From positions 3,906,001 through 3,970,000 of the forward strand of contig NZ_CP142523.1 in assembly GCF_036885605.1 (NCBI RefSeq): DNA of 64,000 bases, in the 5' to 3' direction. This document shows, piece after piece, positions 56,541 to 64,000 of the stretch (the first letter of the stretch is position 1; each line of letters opens with the position of its first letter). Below the pieces are notes generated by a model, which was given only the letters and a program-made list of their open reading frames with translations, made no database searches and was not told the origin of the DNA. Position numbers and translations under genes: made by a program. This stretch comes from Janthinobacterium sp. TB1-E2. GTDB taxonomy: Bacteria; Pseudomonadota; Gammaproteobacteria; Burkholderiales; Burkholderiaceae_D.

Positions 56541-58033
56541 ATCCAGGTCATTTCACGGTACCGACACAGCTGGGCAAGAACACCCTCGACCTGCTGTGGG
56601 CGCGCACGCGCCAGCAGGGCGACATGCCCGGCTTCGCGAAAGCCATCAGCGCCATCCTCGGCGCCATGCGCGGCGAGGACGACCACGAATTCGACATCAC
56701 GCAAACGGTGCTGTCCGACCCTGTCCTCACACACAAGGTGCTGCGCTTGGCCAACAGCGGCATGTATTCGGCCTTCGGCCAGCGGGTCAACACGGTGTCG
56801 AAGGCCGTGCTGGTGCTGGGCATCGACGCCATCGGCCATCTGGCGCTGGGCCTGAAGCTGATCGAAGAGCTTTCGCAGGCGTCGCCCGATTCCGTCAGCG
56901 CCCATGTGGAAATGGAAAAGGCCGTGCTGGCCGGGATGGTGGCGCAGCAGGTGGCCACCAGCGCTGGCAGCCTGCAGGCGGAGCAGGCCGTCGTCTGCTC
57001 GATGCTGCACACCCTGGGCCGCATGATGGTGACGTTCTACATGACGGACTTCTGGGCGCGCATGCAGGCGCATGCGGGTCCCGGCAACGAGGCTGCCGCC
57101 GCGCGCGAAATTTTAGGGCTGTCGCTGCCCGAAGTGGGCTATGCCACGGCCGCCCACTGGGGCTTGCCGCAGCACCTGATCAACGGCATGCGTCCGATGG
57201 ACCCGTCGCCGGACAACTCTCCCGTCAGCGGCGCCGACTGGATGGCGGGCCTGTCGACGATGGCGGCGCGCTGCGCCGACTCGCTGTGGCATGACGACGC
57301 GGCTGGCGCGGCGCAGGTGCATGCGCTGATCGACGATTATGCGGGCACACTGGGCATCACGGCGACCGACCTCGTGGTGGCCGTGGACAAGGCCAAGGCG
57401 ATGGCGGCGGCCGACCTGTCGATCGCGCCCCTGTCGAAACCGGCCGAACGGCGCGCGCGCCAACTGGCGTCGACGCGCATGCGCGCCGAAGGCAACCGCG
57501 TATTGATCGGCGGCTTGGCCGACCTGCGCAGCGCCATCGGCAGCGCCAGCCCGGGACAGATGGTCTCGATGGCGCTCGAAACGCTGCACCAGGGCTTCGA
57601 TTTTTCGCGCTCGGTGGCGTTCGTGCGCAACCACAGGGATCATCTGTATTCGGCGCGCATCAGCATGGGCGAAGGCATGGCCGACTTGCAGGATTTGATG
57701 GTGTTTGGCGACGCGTATGAACCGAACGTCTTCCACGCGGCCCTCAATAGCGACCGCGTGATCTTCATCGACAATGCGCGCGACCCGAAATTTGCCGCCA
57801 AACTGCCGCAATGGTGGAAAGCGACGTTGTCGGAAGCGCGCAGCTTCGTCGTGCTGCCGCTGTCGGCCAACGGCCATCCCACGGGATTTTTATATGGCGA
57901 CTGGGACGACAGCTTCCCGCCGATCCAATTGAACCAGACGGAATTCAACCTGATCAACGATATCCGGGCTTTGCTGGTGCAATCGGTGGAGATGCGGCAC
58001 CAGCTGGAATTGGTGGCGAATAAGGTGGCGTGA
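56537..58033 (+). CDS. HDOD-GAF signalling protein
   Basis: 498 aa. HDOD domain at ~15-210: DITQTVLSDPVLTHKVLRLA, NSGMYSAFGQRVNTVSKAVL, GIDAIGHLALGL and SMLHTLGRMMVTFYM. GAF-like domain at ~345-490 (SMALETLHQGFDFSRSVAFV, EARSFVVLPLSANGHPTGFL, YGDWDD). ATGA coupling to the c-di-GMP gene suggests the two act in one pathway, probably motility or stress control. Confidence 0.9.
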   Translation: MNPGHFTVPTQLGKNTLDLLWARTRQQGDMPGFAKAISAILGAMRGEDDHEFDITQTVLSDPVLTHKVLRLANSGMYSAFGQRVNTVSKAVLVLGIDAIGHLALGLKLIEELSQASPDSVSAHVEMEKAVLAGMVAQQVATSAGSLQAEQAVVCSMLHTLGRMMVTFYMTDFWARMQAHAGPGNEAAAAREILGLSLPEVGYATAAHWGLPQHLINGMRPMDPSPDNSPVSGADWMAGLSTMAARCADSLWHDDAAGAAQVHALIDDYAGTLGITATDLVVAVDKAKAMAAADLSIAPLSKPAERRARQLASTRMRAEGNRVLIGGLADLRSAIGSASPGQMVSMALETLHQGFDFSRSVAFVRNHRDHLYSARISMGEGMADLQDLMVFGDAYEPNVFHAALNSDRVIFIDNARDPKFAAKLPQWWKATLSEARSFVVLPLSANGHPTGFLYGDWDDSFPPIQLNQTEFNLINDIRALLVQSVEMRHQLELVANKVA

Positions 58034-58053
58034 CCGGAAGCGCCAACGATGTT

Positions 58054-58156
58054 GTCGGATTACGCGGGGCGATGCCCCGCTAATCCGACCTACATTTTGC
58101 CGCTACGCATGGCATAGGCCGTAGGTCGGATTAGGGCCGCAGGCCCGTAATCCGAC
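58054..58156. repeat. REP-like palindrome pair, locus B
   Basis: GTCGGATTACGCGGGGC...CTAATCCGACCTAC (58054-58093) and GTAGGTCGGATTAGGGC...GTAATCCGAC (58121-58156), two hairpin units in opposite orientation, related to locus A at 50,812. It lies between two convergent genes (HDOD-GAF and aroC). Confidence 0.75.
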
Positions 58157-58171
58157 ACCAGAACATTCAAC

Positions 58172-59266
58172 TTACTTCAACTTCGGCGTACTCACCGACA
58201 CATCGCCGCATTGCGCGCGGTGCATCAGGGCGTGGTCGATCAGCACCAGCGCCAGCATGGCTTCGGCGATCGGCGTGGCGCGGATGCCCACGCACGGGTC
58301 GTGGCGGCCGAACGTTTCCACCATCACGGGATTGCCTTCTTTATCGATCGAGCGGCGCGGCGTGCGGATCGACGACGTCGGCTTGATGGCGATCGAGACG
58401 CTGATATCTTGCCCCGTCGAAATACCGCCCAGTACGCCGCCGGCGTTATTGCCGATAAAGCCTTCCGGCGTCAGTTCGTCGCCATGCTCTGAACCCTTCT
58501 GTGCCACCGAATCGAAACCGGCGCCGATTTCCACACCTTTCACCGCATTGATACCCATCATGGCATAGGCGATGTCCGCATCGAGCTTGTCGTAGATGGG
58601 CTGACCCAGGCCGACGGGCACGTTTTGCGCGATCACGTCGATGCGCGCGCCGATGGAATCGCCATCGCGGCGCAACTGGTCCATCGCTTCTTCCATGCGC
58701 GCGATCAGATCCGCGTCGCCGCTGGCGGCAAAGAACGGATTCGCATGCACGTGTTCCCAAGACTGGAATGGCACGGGAATGTCGCCCAGCTGACTCATGC
58801 AACCCTTGAACGTGGTGCCGTATTGCTGCAGCAGCCATTTCTTGGCAATCGCCGCCGCGCCCACCACGGGCGCCGTCAGGCGCGCCGACGAGCGCCCGCC
58901 GCCGCGTGGATCGCGCACGCCGTACTTGTGCCAGTACGTATAGTCGGCGTGGCCGGGGCGGAAACTTTCCGCGATATTGCCGTAATCCTTGCTGCGCTGG
59001 TCTTCATTGCGGATCAGCAGCGCGATGGGCGTACCCGTCGTCACGCCCTGGTACACGCCGGAGAGGATCTCGACCGTATCGGATTCCTGGCGCTGCGTCA
59101 CGTGGCGCGACGTGCCCGGCTTGCGGCGGTCCAGCTCGGGCTGGATATCGGCTTCCGACAGGATCAATCCCGGCGGACAGCCATCGATCACGCAGCCGAT
59201 GGCCGGACCATGCGATTCGCCGAAAGTGGTAACAGTAAACAGCTTGCCAAAAGAATTGCCGGACAT
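58172..59266 (-). CDS. aroC: Chorismate synthase
   Basis: 364 aa from ATG 59266 ([20 protein letters not shown]). [57 protein letters not shown] and [17 protein letters not shown] are family signatures, with FMN-binding RxTA and the conserved SHG. It converts EPSP to chorismate, the last common step of aromatic amino-acid synthesis. Confidence 0.98.
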   Translation of the reverse strand: MSGNSFGKLFTVTTFGESHGPAIGCVIDGCPPGLILSEADIQPELDRRKPGTSRHVTQRQESDTVEILSGVYQGVTTGTPIALLIRNEDQRSKDYGNIAESFRPGHADYTYWHKYGVRDPRGGGRSSARLTAPVVGAAAIAKKWLLQQYGTTFKGCMSQLGDIPVPFQSWEHVHANPFFAASGDADLIARMEEAMDQLRRDGDSIGARIDVIAQNVPVGLGQPIYDKLDADIAYAMMGINAVKGVEIGAGFDSVAQKGSEHGDELTPEGFIGNNAGGVLGGISTGQDISVSIAIKPTSSIRTPRRSIDKEGNPVMVETFGRHDPCVGIRATPIAEAMLALVLIDHALMHRAQCGDVSVSTPKLK

Positions 59267-59685
59267 AGTAGGAAGTGTGAGGACTGGAAAACTCAATTCT
59301 ACCAGCCTGCGGGGCATGCCATGCCGCTAATGCCACACCGAGGCCCGATATTCCCCCGCCCAAATCGCCATTTTTTAATCCCGTGTATTTTTTCACACAA
59401 AAACACCAAATATGAGTTGCAATAATGCAAAACAAGAAATATTGCTCCACAGAATAGATTTAAAAAAACATTTTGCTTATTAAATAGCTATATACTTGGA
59501 TCAAAGCGCGCCACACAATACTGGTTATCAAACCGATTTGGGCTGCGCCGAGAGCACGTCACAAATGCCCAGGGCTAGGCGTCGTTGTCGAAGACAGTAC
59601 GCAAGTACGGCAAGGCAACGCAACAACGCCATGGGCTTTTGCGACGCGCTCGTATAAACATCGAGTCATCCTGGAGAAGCTATAC
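59267..59685. other. Intergenic region containing a long imperfect inverted repeat
   Basis: 419 bases between divergent genes. 59,267-59,540 is AT-rich and probably holds promoters; 59,552-59,651 is the inverted repeat listed separately; GGAG at 59,672 is the ribosome site of the next gene. Confidence 0.6.
59552..59651. repeat. 100-nt imperfect inverted repeat in the leader of the REC-DUF3369 gene
   Basis: The left arm GAGCACGTCACAAATGCCCA...GGCGTCGTTG (59552-59587) pairs with the right arm CAACAACGCC-ATGGGC-TTTTGCGACGCGCTC (59621-59651), with an asymmetric bulge GGGCTA. The tip contains GTAC-GCAA-GTAC (59597-59608), a hairpin with a GNRA-type loop. It would fold into one long stem as DNA cruciform or RNA. 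It lies 34 bases upstream of a c-di-GMP gene. A similar repeat family elsewhere in the genome would point to a mobile or structural repeat. Confidence 0.6.
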
Positions 59686-61947
59686 ATGCCCGCACCGATC
59701 ATCCCCCTTGACGCCAACAAGGACGATCACGACGACCTGGTATTCCTCGATGAGCAACCGGCTGCGCCCCTGACGGCCGCACCGCGCAGCGTCTGGCGGG
59801 TGATGATCATCGACGACGATGAAGACGTCCACTCCACCACCACTTTCGCCCTCGGCAACCTGGAAATGCAGCACCGCCCGCTGGAATTCGTGCATGCGTA
59901 TTCAGCCGGCCAGGCGCGCGAACTGCTCAGGCACGAAGACGACATCGCCGTCATCCTGCTCGACGTGGTGATGGAACAGGATGACGCGGGCCTGCACCTG
60001 GTGCGCTACATCCGCGAAACCCTGAAAATGACGGACGTGCGCATCATCCTGCGCACGGGCCAGCCAGGCTATGCGCCGGAAATCGACGCCATCCGCGATT
60101 TCGACATCAACGATTACAAGACCAAGTCCGAACTGACGCGCATCAAGCTGTTTACGACGGTGACGGCGGCCATCCGCTCATACGAGCAGATCCGTTCGAT
60201 CAACAGCAGCCGGCGCGGCCTGGACCGTATCGTCCACGCCAGCACGCAGCTGATGGCGCTGCACGGCGTGCAGAATTTCTCGGCCGGCGTGCTGGCGCAG
60301 ATCGCCGACCTGCTGGGCATCCGCGCCGACGGCGTGCTGTGCGTGCAGAACTTGCAGGACAATGGCAGCAAGGAGCTGCTCGTCTCGGCCTGCACGGGCA
60401 GCTTTTCCAGCCTGCCGCACAGCGCCCTGTGCGGCTTGCAAAACCCCCGCGTCATGGCCGCCATCGAGCACACGCTGGCGCAGCGGCGCAATGTGTATGC
60501 GCACGACTACGCCACCCTGTACTTCGCGGGCAAGGCCAGCCGCGATGCGGCCGCCTACCTGGTGCTGCCACGCCCTCTTTCCGCCATCGATGAAAGCCTG
60601 CTGGAAGTCTTCTGCAGCAACGTTGCCGTGGGCCTGGACAATGTCGAGCTGGTGTCGCACCTGCACAATGCCGCCTTCTACGACCAGTTGTCGAAGCTGC
60701 CCAACCGCACGCGCCTGGTGGAAATCCTCGACGCCACCTTGTCCGGCCCCGCGCGCGACGACGCCACCTTGTCGCTGGTCGACCTCGACCACTTTGCCGA
60801 GACCAACGACGCGCTGGGACACCAGTTCGGCGACACCCTGCTGATCGCCGTGGCGGGCCGGTTGCAAACCCAGCTGGGCCCCCAGCTGACGGTGGCGCGC
60901 CTGGGCGGCGACATCTTTTGCGTGCTGGGCGACTCGTCGCAAGTCAACCCGAACAATATCCTGGCCCTGTTCCAGCCGCCGTTCTGCATCGATGGGCAAG
61001 ACGTGCAGCTGTCGGCCACCCTGGGCCTCGTGCGGCTCGGTGAACATACGGGCACGGGCGCCGATGCGCTCAAGGATGCCGATATCGCCCTGAAGCGGGC
61101 AAAAAGCCAGCAGCGCGCCGGCCACTTCTATTTCTCGCGCAGCATGGGCATCGAAATCCGCGAACGGGTGCGCATGATGCACGCGCTGCGCACGGCTTTC
61201 AGCCAGGACCAGCTGTTTGTCGTCTACCAGCCGCAGATCGACCTAACGACGCGCCGCCCCGTGGGCGCGGAAGCGCTGCTGCGCTGGCAGACGCCGGACG
61301 GCAAGTTCATCTCGCCCGACCGCTTCATCCCGATCGCCGAGTATTCGGGCATCATCATCGACCTCGGCGAATGGGTGCTGCGCACGGCCTGCCGCGAACT
61401 GGTGCTGCTGCGCGAGCAGGGCCACCGCAACTTCGTCATGTCCGTCAACGTGTCGCAAGTGCAGTTCCGCCACCCGCTGTTCCTGGAAATGCTGCGCGCG
61501 GCACTCGAAGAGACGCAGGCGCCGCCCGAATTCATCGAGCTGGAAATCACGGAATCGATGGCCATGGAAGAGCCGGACCTGCTGATCAAGATGCTGTGGC
61601 AGATCAAGCAGACGGGCGTGAGCATCGCCATCGACGACTTCGGCACGGGCTTTTCGTCGCTGTCCTATTTGCAGCGCCTGCAGGTCGACCGCTTGAAAAT
61701 CGACCGTGCGTTTGTGACGGAAATCACCGGTTCCGCGCGCGGCAGCAGCATCGCCGAGATGGTCATCCAGCTGGGCCGCAACCTGGGCCTGGCCGTGATC
61801 GCGGAAGGCGTGGAAGACGAGCGGCAAGCGCAAATCTTGCAGGCGCTGGGCTGCCCGATGGCGCAAGGCTTTCTGTTCGCCCGCCCCATGACGGCCACGG
61901 CGCTGGGCACCTGGCTGAACAACGAGGCGCTGCAGGGAGCGGCGTAG
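59686..61947 (+). CDS. REC-DUF3369-GGDEF-EAL response regulator (likely phosphodiesterase)
   Basis: 753 aa. The receiver domain VWRVMIIDDDEDVHSTTTFA with phosphoacceptor Asp93 (ILLDVVMEQDDAG). A DUF3369 domain runs from ~170 (LDRIVHASTQLMALHGVQNF, AQIADLLGIRADGVLCVQNL). The GGDEF domain is degenerate: RLGGDIFCVLG (GGDIF near 407-411), so diguanylate cyclase activity is unlikely. The EAL domain is intact (QPQIDLTTRRPVGAEALLRW near 529, AIDDFGTGFSSLSYLQRLQV), so it is probably a phosphodiesterase controlled by phosphorylation. Confidence 0.95.
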   Translation: MPAPIIPLDANKDDHDDLVFLDEQPAAPLTAAPRSVWRVMIIDDDEDVHSTTTFALGNLEMQHRPLEFVHAYSAGQARELLRHEDDIAVILLDVVMEQDDAGLHLVRYIRETLKMTDVRIILRTGQPGYAPEIDAIRDFDINDYKTKSELTRIKLFTTVTAAIRSYEQIRSINSSRRGLDRIVHASTQLMALHGVQNFSAGVLAQIADLLGIRADGVLCVQNLQDNGSKELLVSACTGSFSSLPHSALCGLQNPRVMAAIEHTLAQRRNVYAHDYATLYFAGKASRDAAAYLVLPRPLSAIDESLLEVFCSNVAVGLDNVELVSHLHNAAFYDQLSKLPNRTRLVEILDATLSGPARDDATLSLVDLDHFAETNDALGHQFGDTLLIAVAGRLQTQLGPQLTVARLGGDIFCVLGDSSQVNPNNILALFQPPFCIDGQDVQLSATLGLVRLGEHTGTGADALKDADIALKRAKSQQRAGHFYFSRSMGIEIRERVRMMHALRTAFSQDQLFVVYQPQIDLTTRRPVGAEALLRWQTPDGKFISPDRFIPIAEYSGIIIDLGEWVLRTACRELVLLREQGHRNFVMSVNVSQVQFRHPLFLEMLRAALEETQAPPEFIELEITESMAMEEPDLLIKMLWQIKQTGVSIAIDDFGTGFSSLSYLQRLQVDRLKIDRAFVTEITGSARGSSIAEMVIQLGRNLGLAVIAEGVEDERQAQILQALGCPMAQGFLFARPMTATALGTWLNNEALQGAA

Positions 61948-61973
61948 GCGCCACCCTGGATAGCCAATGCAAA

Positions 61974-61998
61974 ACGCCGGCAGTTGCCGGCGTCGTTT
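61974..61998 (+). terminator. Terminator after the REC-DUF3369 gene
   Basis: ACGCCGGCA/TGCCGGCGT stem, very short loop, then CGTTTTT; 27 bases after the stop. Confidence 0.85.
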
Positions 61999-62014
61999 TT
62001 ACAGCATGCTGATA

Positions 62015-62461
62015 TCAGTCCGTCGTTTCGGCAGGCCAGTCGCGGATATACGCTTTGAGCATCTGGTTTTCAAAGCTTTGCGCTTCGAGCACGGCGCGCG
62101 CCACGTCGTAGAAGGAGATGACGCCCAGCAGGGTCTTGGCGTTCATGACGGGCAGGTAGCGCGCATGTTTTTCCAGCATGATGCGGCGCACTTCGTTGAC
62201 TTCCGTGTCGGGGGTGACGGTGATCGGGTGGTCATCCATGTGCTTGCGCACGGTGCCGCCGCCGATCTGGCCCGCGTTTTCATGCAGCGCGTTCAACACT
62301 TCGCGGAAGGTCAGCATGCCGACCAGGTCGCCAAATTCCATGACCACCAGCGAACCGATGTCTTTTTCAGCCATGGTATTGGCCGCGTCAAGCAGGGGCT
62401 GGTCAGGCGTGACCGTGTAGAGAATATTGCCCTTGACTTGGAGAATTTCAGATACTTTCAT
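62015..62461 (-). CDS. CBS-domain-pair protein
   Basis: 148 aa. Two CBS modules: KVSEILQVKGNILYTVTPDQ, DAANTMAEKDIGSLVVMEFG, DLVGMLTFREVLNALHE, then VRKHMDDHPITVTPDTEVNE, VRRIMLEKHARYLPVMNAKT, LLGVISFYDVARAVLE. CBS pairs bind adenosine nucleotides. A stand-alone pair of this type is a common regulator of unknown target. Confidence 0.9.
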   Translation of the reverse strand: MKVSEILQVKGNILYTVTPDQPLLDAANTMAEKDIGSLVVMEFGDLVGMLTFREVLNALHENAGQIGGGTVRKHMDDHPITVTPDTEVNEVRRIMLEKHARYLPVMNAKTLLGVISFYDVARAVLEAQSFENQMLKAYIRDWPAETTD

Positions 62462-62589
62462 ATTGGCCGTCCTGTCCGCGTGATTGGTATTTTAGTTATT
62501 CTAGCCCTTACTGCGACTGTAGCCTATGCCTGCGGAAAAATCCAGCCTTGCGCGCAATCAAATCGAGGGGGATTGCGCGCCACCTTCCA

Positions 62590-63213
62590 TCACGCGCGGC
62601 GGCGGAACCACCCTGCGATGGAGAGGCGCTGGCGCGCCGTCGGCAGCACTTCGTGCAGCATCTCGCCCGACATGAACATGGCCATGCGGCCCGCTTGCGG
62701 CAGGATGTCCACCACGGGCGCGCCTTGCGGATGCAGACGCAGCGCGCCGCCGTGCTCGGGCAGCCAGTCGTCGTTCAGGTACAGCACGACGGACACGGTG
62801 CGCTTGTCGTCGTCGCGGAAACGGTCAAGATGGGCCCGGTAAAAGGCGCCCGGCGCGTACAGCGCGAAATGGCTTTCGTATTCTTCCAGCCCCAGGAACA
62901 GCTCGCGGTTGAGCATGCAGCGCAGCGTTTCCATGTGTGCCAGGTAGCGGTCGCACGCCTCGGAACGGCCTATTTCCAGCCATTCGATATGGTCGCCGCG
63001 GATATCGGGCTGCAGCAGCGGCGCATGACCGCTGCCCACGCCGGCACCTTTCATCTTGCCGCTGAGCATGGATTGCACGCATTCGGCGGCCAGCTGGCGG
63101 CTCAGTTCAGGGGAGATAAAATGCTCTTGCATGAGCCAGCCTGCCTGGCACAGGCCGTCGACGATAGAGAGTCCGGGAACGGCAAGGGAGCCGTCGAACG
63201 ATATTGCGGGCAT
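62590..63213 (-). CDS. 2-oxoglutarate/Fe(II)-dependent oxygenase
   Basis: 207 aa from ATG 63213 with AGGAAAG upstream. FALYAPGAFYRAHLDRFRDD carries HxD (His, Asp), RTVSVVLYLNDDWLPEHGGA follows, and MAMFMSGEMLHEVLPTARQR-LSIAGWFRR carries the second His and the Arg for 2-oxoglutarate. Prolyl-4-hydroxylase-like small members modify proteins or metabolites; substrate unknown. Confidence 0.9.
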   Translation of the reverse strand: MPAISFDGSLAVPGLSIVDGLCQAGWLMQEHFISPELSRQLAAECVQSMLSGKMKGAGVGSGHAPLLQPDIRGDHIEWLEIGRSEACDRYLAHMETLRCMLNRELFLGLEEYESHFALYAPGAFYRAHLDRFRDDDKRTVSVVLYLNDDWLPEHGGALRLHPQGAPVVDILPQAGRMAMFMSGEMLHEVLPTARQRLSIAGWFRRRA

Positions 63214-63498
63214 AAAATCTTTCCTGGTGGACTTGCGATGAGAGTTCGCCTGAAGCCCAGGAATTCGCTGGCACGTAGCCGCCTTCCCTGCGGCGCGGCG
63301 CACGCGCACAGGTCAAACAGCCCGAATATCACTGATCCGGTATCCTACCACCGCCCTGCCTTGCCGGTCACTTTTTTTACACTTCAGGTTACACGCCCTG
63401 CCCGCCAGCACGGCGCCATGCGCCCTGCACAGGAGCCCTTTTGCTCCGCTGCAAATCAGGTTACGATCTTGCCACTATAAAAACTTGGCGGAGACACC
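63214..63498. other. Intergenic region before the metY-like gene
   Basis: 285 bases between divergent genes. It contains a T run and CAGGTTACACGCCC near 63,390 and a GGAGC/GCTCC hairpin near 63,432. It may hold a methionine-responsive element, but no known riboswitch consensus is evident. Confidence 0.35.
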
Positions 63499-64000
63499 AT
63501 GAGCGGCCCGAAATACCCCGGTTTCGATACTTTATCCCTGCATGCGGGCGCCGCGCCCGATCCGGCCACGGGCGCACGCGCCACGCCCATCCATTTCACG
63601 TCCTCGTTTGCCCTCAAGAGTTCGGAACATGCGGCTTCGCTATTCAATATGGAGCGGGCCGGCCACGTCTACTCGCGCATCTCGAATCCCACGAACGCCG
63701 TGCTGGAAGAGCGCATCGCCGCACTGGAAGGGGGCGTGGCCGGCATCGCCACGGCCAGCGGCCAGGCCGCCATGCACCTGGGCCTGTCCACCATCGCCGG
63801 CGCCGGTTCGCACATCGTTGCCTCGCGCGCCCTGTACGGCGGCTCGCACAACCTGCTGGCCTACACACTGAAACGCTTCGGCATCGAGACGACCTTTGTC
63901 GACCCGCGCGACGTGGACTCTTGGCGCGCCGCCATCCGCCCGAATACCAAGATACTGTTCGCGGAAACCCTGGGCAATCCAGGTCTCGACGTGCTGGACA
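63499..64000 (+). CDS. metY: O-acetylhomoserine sulfhydrylase-like enzyme, C-terminus outside window
   Basis: First 167 codons from ATG 63499. MSGPKYPGFDTLSLHAGAAP, TPIHFTSSFALKSSEHAASL, FNMERAGHVYSRISNPTNAV and LEERIAALEGGVAGIATASG are the start of the Cys/Met-metabolism PLP-dependent family, closest to MetY (the segment LFN..R.G..Y.RI.NPT..VLEER). It would make homocysteine from O-acetylhomoserine and sulfide. The PLP lysine lies beyond the window; MetZ is an alternative. Confidence 0.85.
   Translation, partial: MSGPKYPGFDTLSLHAGAAPDPATGARATPIHFTSSFALKSSEHAASLFNMERAGHVYSRISNPTNAVLEERIAALEGGVAGIATASGQAAMHLGLSTIAGAGSHIVASRALYGGSHNLLAYTLKRFGIETTFVDPRDVDSWRAAIRPNTKILFAETLGNPGLDVLD

Noticed and set aside
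63425-63475. Possible SAH or SAM riboswitch before the metY-like gene (GGAGC/GCTCC hairpin followed by GCTGCAA and CAGG)
   Set aside because: Only fragments resemble the SAH riboswitch; the required pairing around CAGG and the flanking stem could not be drawn, so no call was made.

Overview
The window is a junction between a temperate, lambdoid-style prophage (position 1 to about 44,880) and ordinary beta-proteobacterial chromosome (about 44,900 to 64,000). The host genes (rnhA next to dnaQ, malate synthase A, an AidB-type acyl-CoA dehydrogenase, many c-di-GMP proteins), the high GC content and a PEP-CTERM protein suggest an Oxalobacteraceae member (Janthinobacterium/Massilia/Duganella group). 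This assignment is an inference from gene content, not from a database match.

Prophage layout. The left end of the phage lies outside the window. From 1 to about 13,300 the late genes run leftward (- strand): small and large terminase, portal (DUF4055 type), MuF-like head protein, a scaffold, a P22-like coat protein, an SGNH hydrolase, connector proteins, an HK97 gp10-like protein, a tail terminator and a tail tube protein cut by the window edge. Tail, tail-fibre and lysis genes must lie further left. A small module with a tRNA-Gly(UCC), a secreted PEP-CTERM protein and a Q-like antiterminator (13,400-16,480) precedes the late genes. The leftward early operon (17,640-29,305) starts at cro and carries replication genes (DUF1376 initiator-like, DnaC-like loader), a YbcO-like nuclease, a PAPS-reductase-family protein, a C5 cytosine methyltransferase and a KilA-N protein. 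A rightward lysogeny operon (29,386-31,880) holds cI, two small membrane/exported proteins and a BstA-like abortive-infection candidate. The rightward early operon (32,413-44,743) holds recT, a YqaJ exonuclease, an RdgC-FtsK-gamma fusion, an NTP-pyrophosphohydrolase-like protein, an excisionase-like protein and a tyrosine integrase. The integrase abuts the 3' end of tRNA-Val(CAC), the likely attachment site.

Control. Both divergent early regions carry the same roughly 11-bp operator (TAGCA-N-TGCTA). There are three copies between cro and cI and two at the start of the rightward operon, at 24-25 bp spacing and overlapping recognisable promoters. The -10 elements for cI and cro end six bases before their start codons, so both messages may be leaderless. 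Eight genes are inserted on the strand opposite to the leftward operons, and each starts just upstream of, and divergent from, an operon gene. Among them, two small proteins (63-68 aa) and two two-helix membrane proteins (198-221 aa) alternate as what looks like a duplicated pair. This is the best candidate for an undescribed system. A roughly 137-nt segment in the rightward operon (33,137-33,273) has nested perfect stems and looks like a structured RNA.

Chromosome. Right of tRNA-Val lie dnaQ, rnhA and a methyltransferase gene (one - strand cluster), gloB, aceB with a divergent LysR regulator, a cold-shock gene, an Hpt protein, upp, an AidB-like acyl-CoA dehydrogenase, a PAS-GGDEF-EAL protein coupled to an HDOD-GAF protein, aroC, a REC-DUF3369-GGDEF-EAL protein with a degenerate GGDEF, a CBS protein, a 2OG-Fe(II) oxygenase and the start of a metY-like gene. 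Two loci of REP-like palindromes and one 100-nt imperfect inverted repeat lie between these genes.
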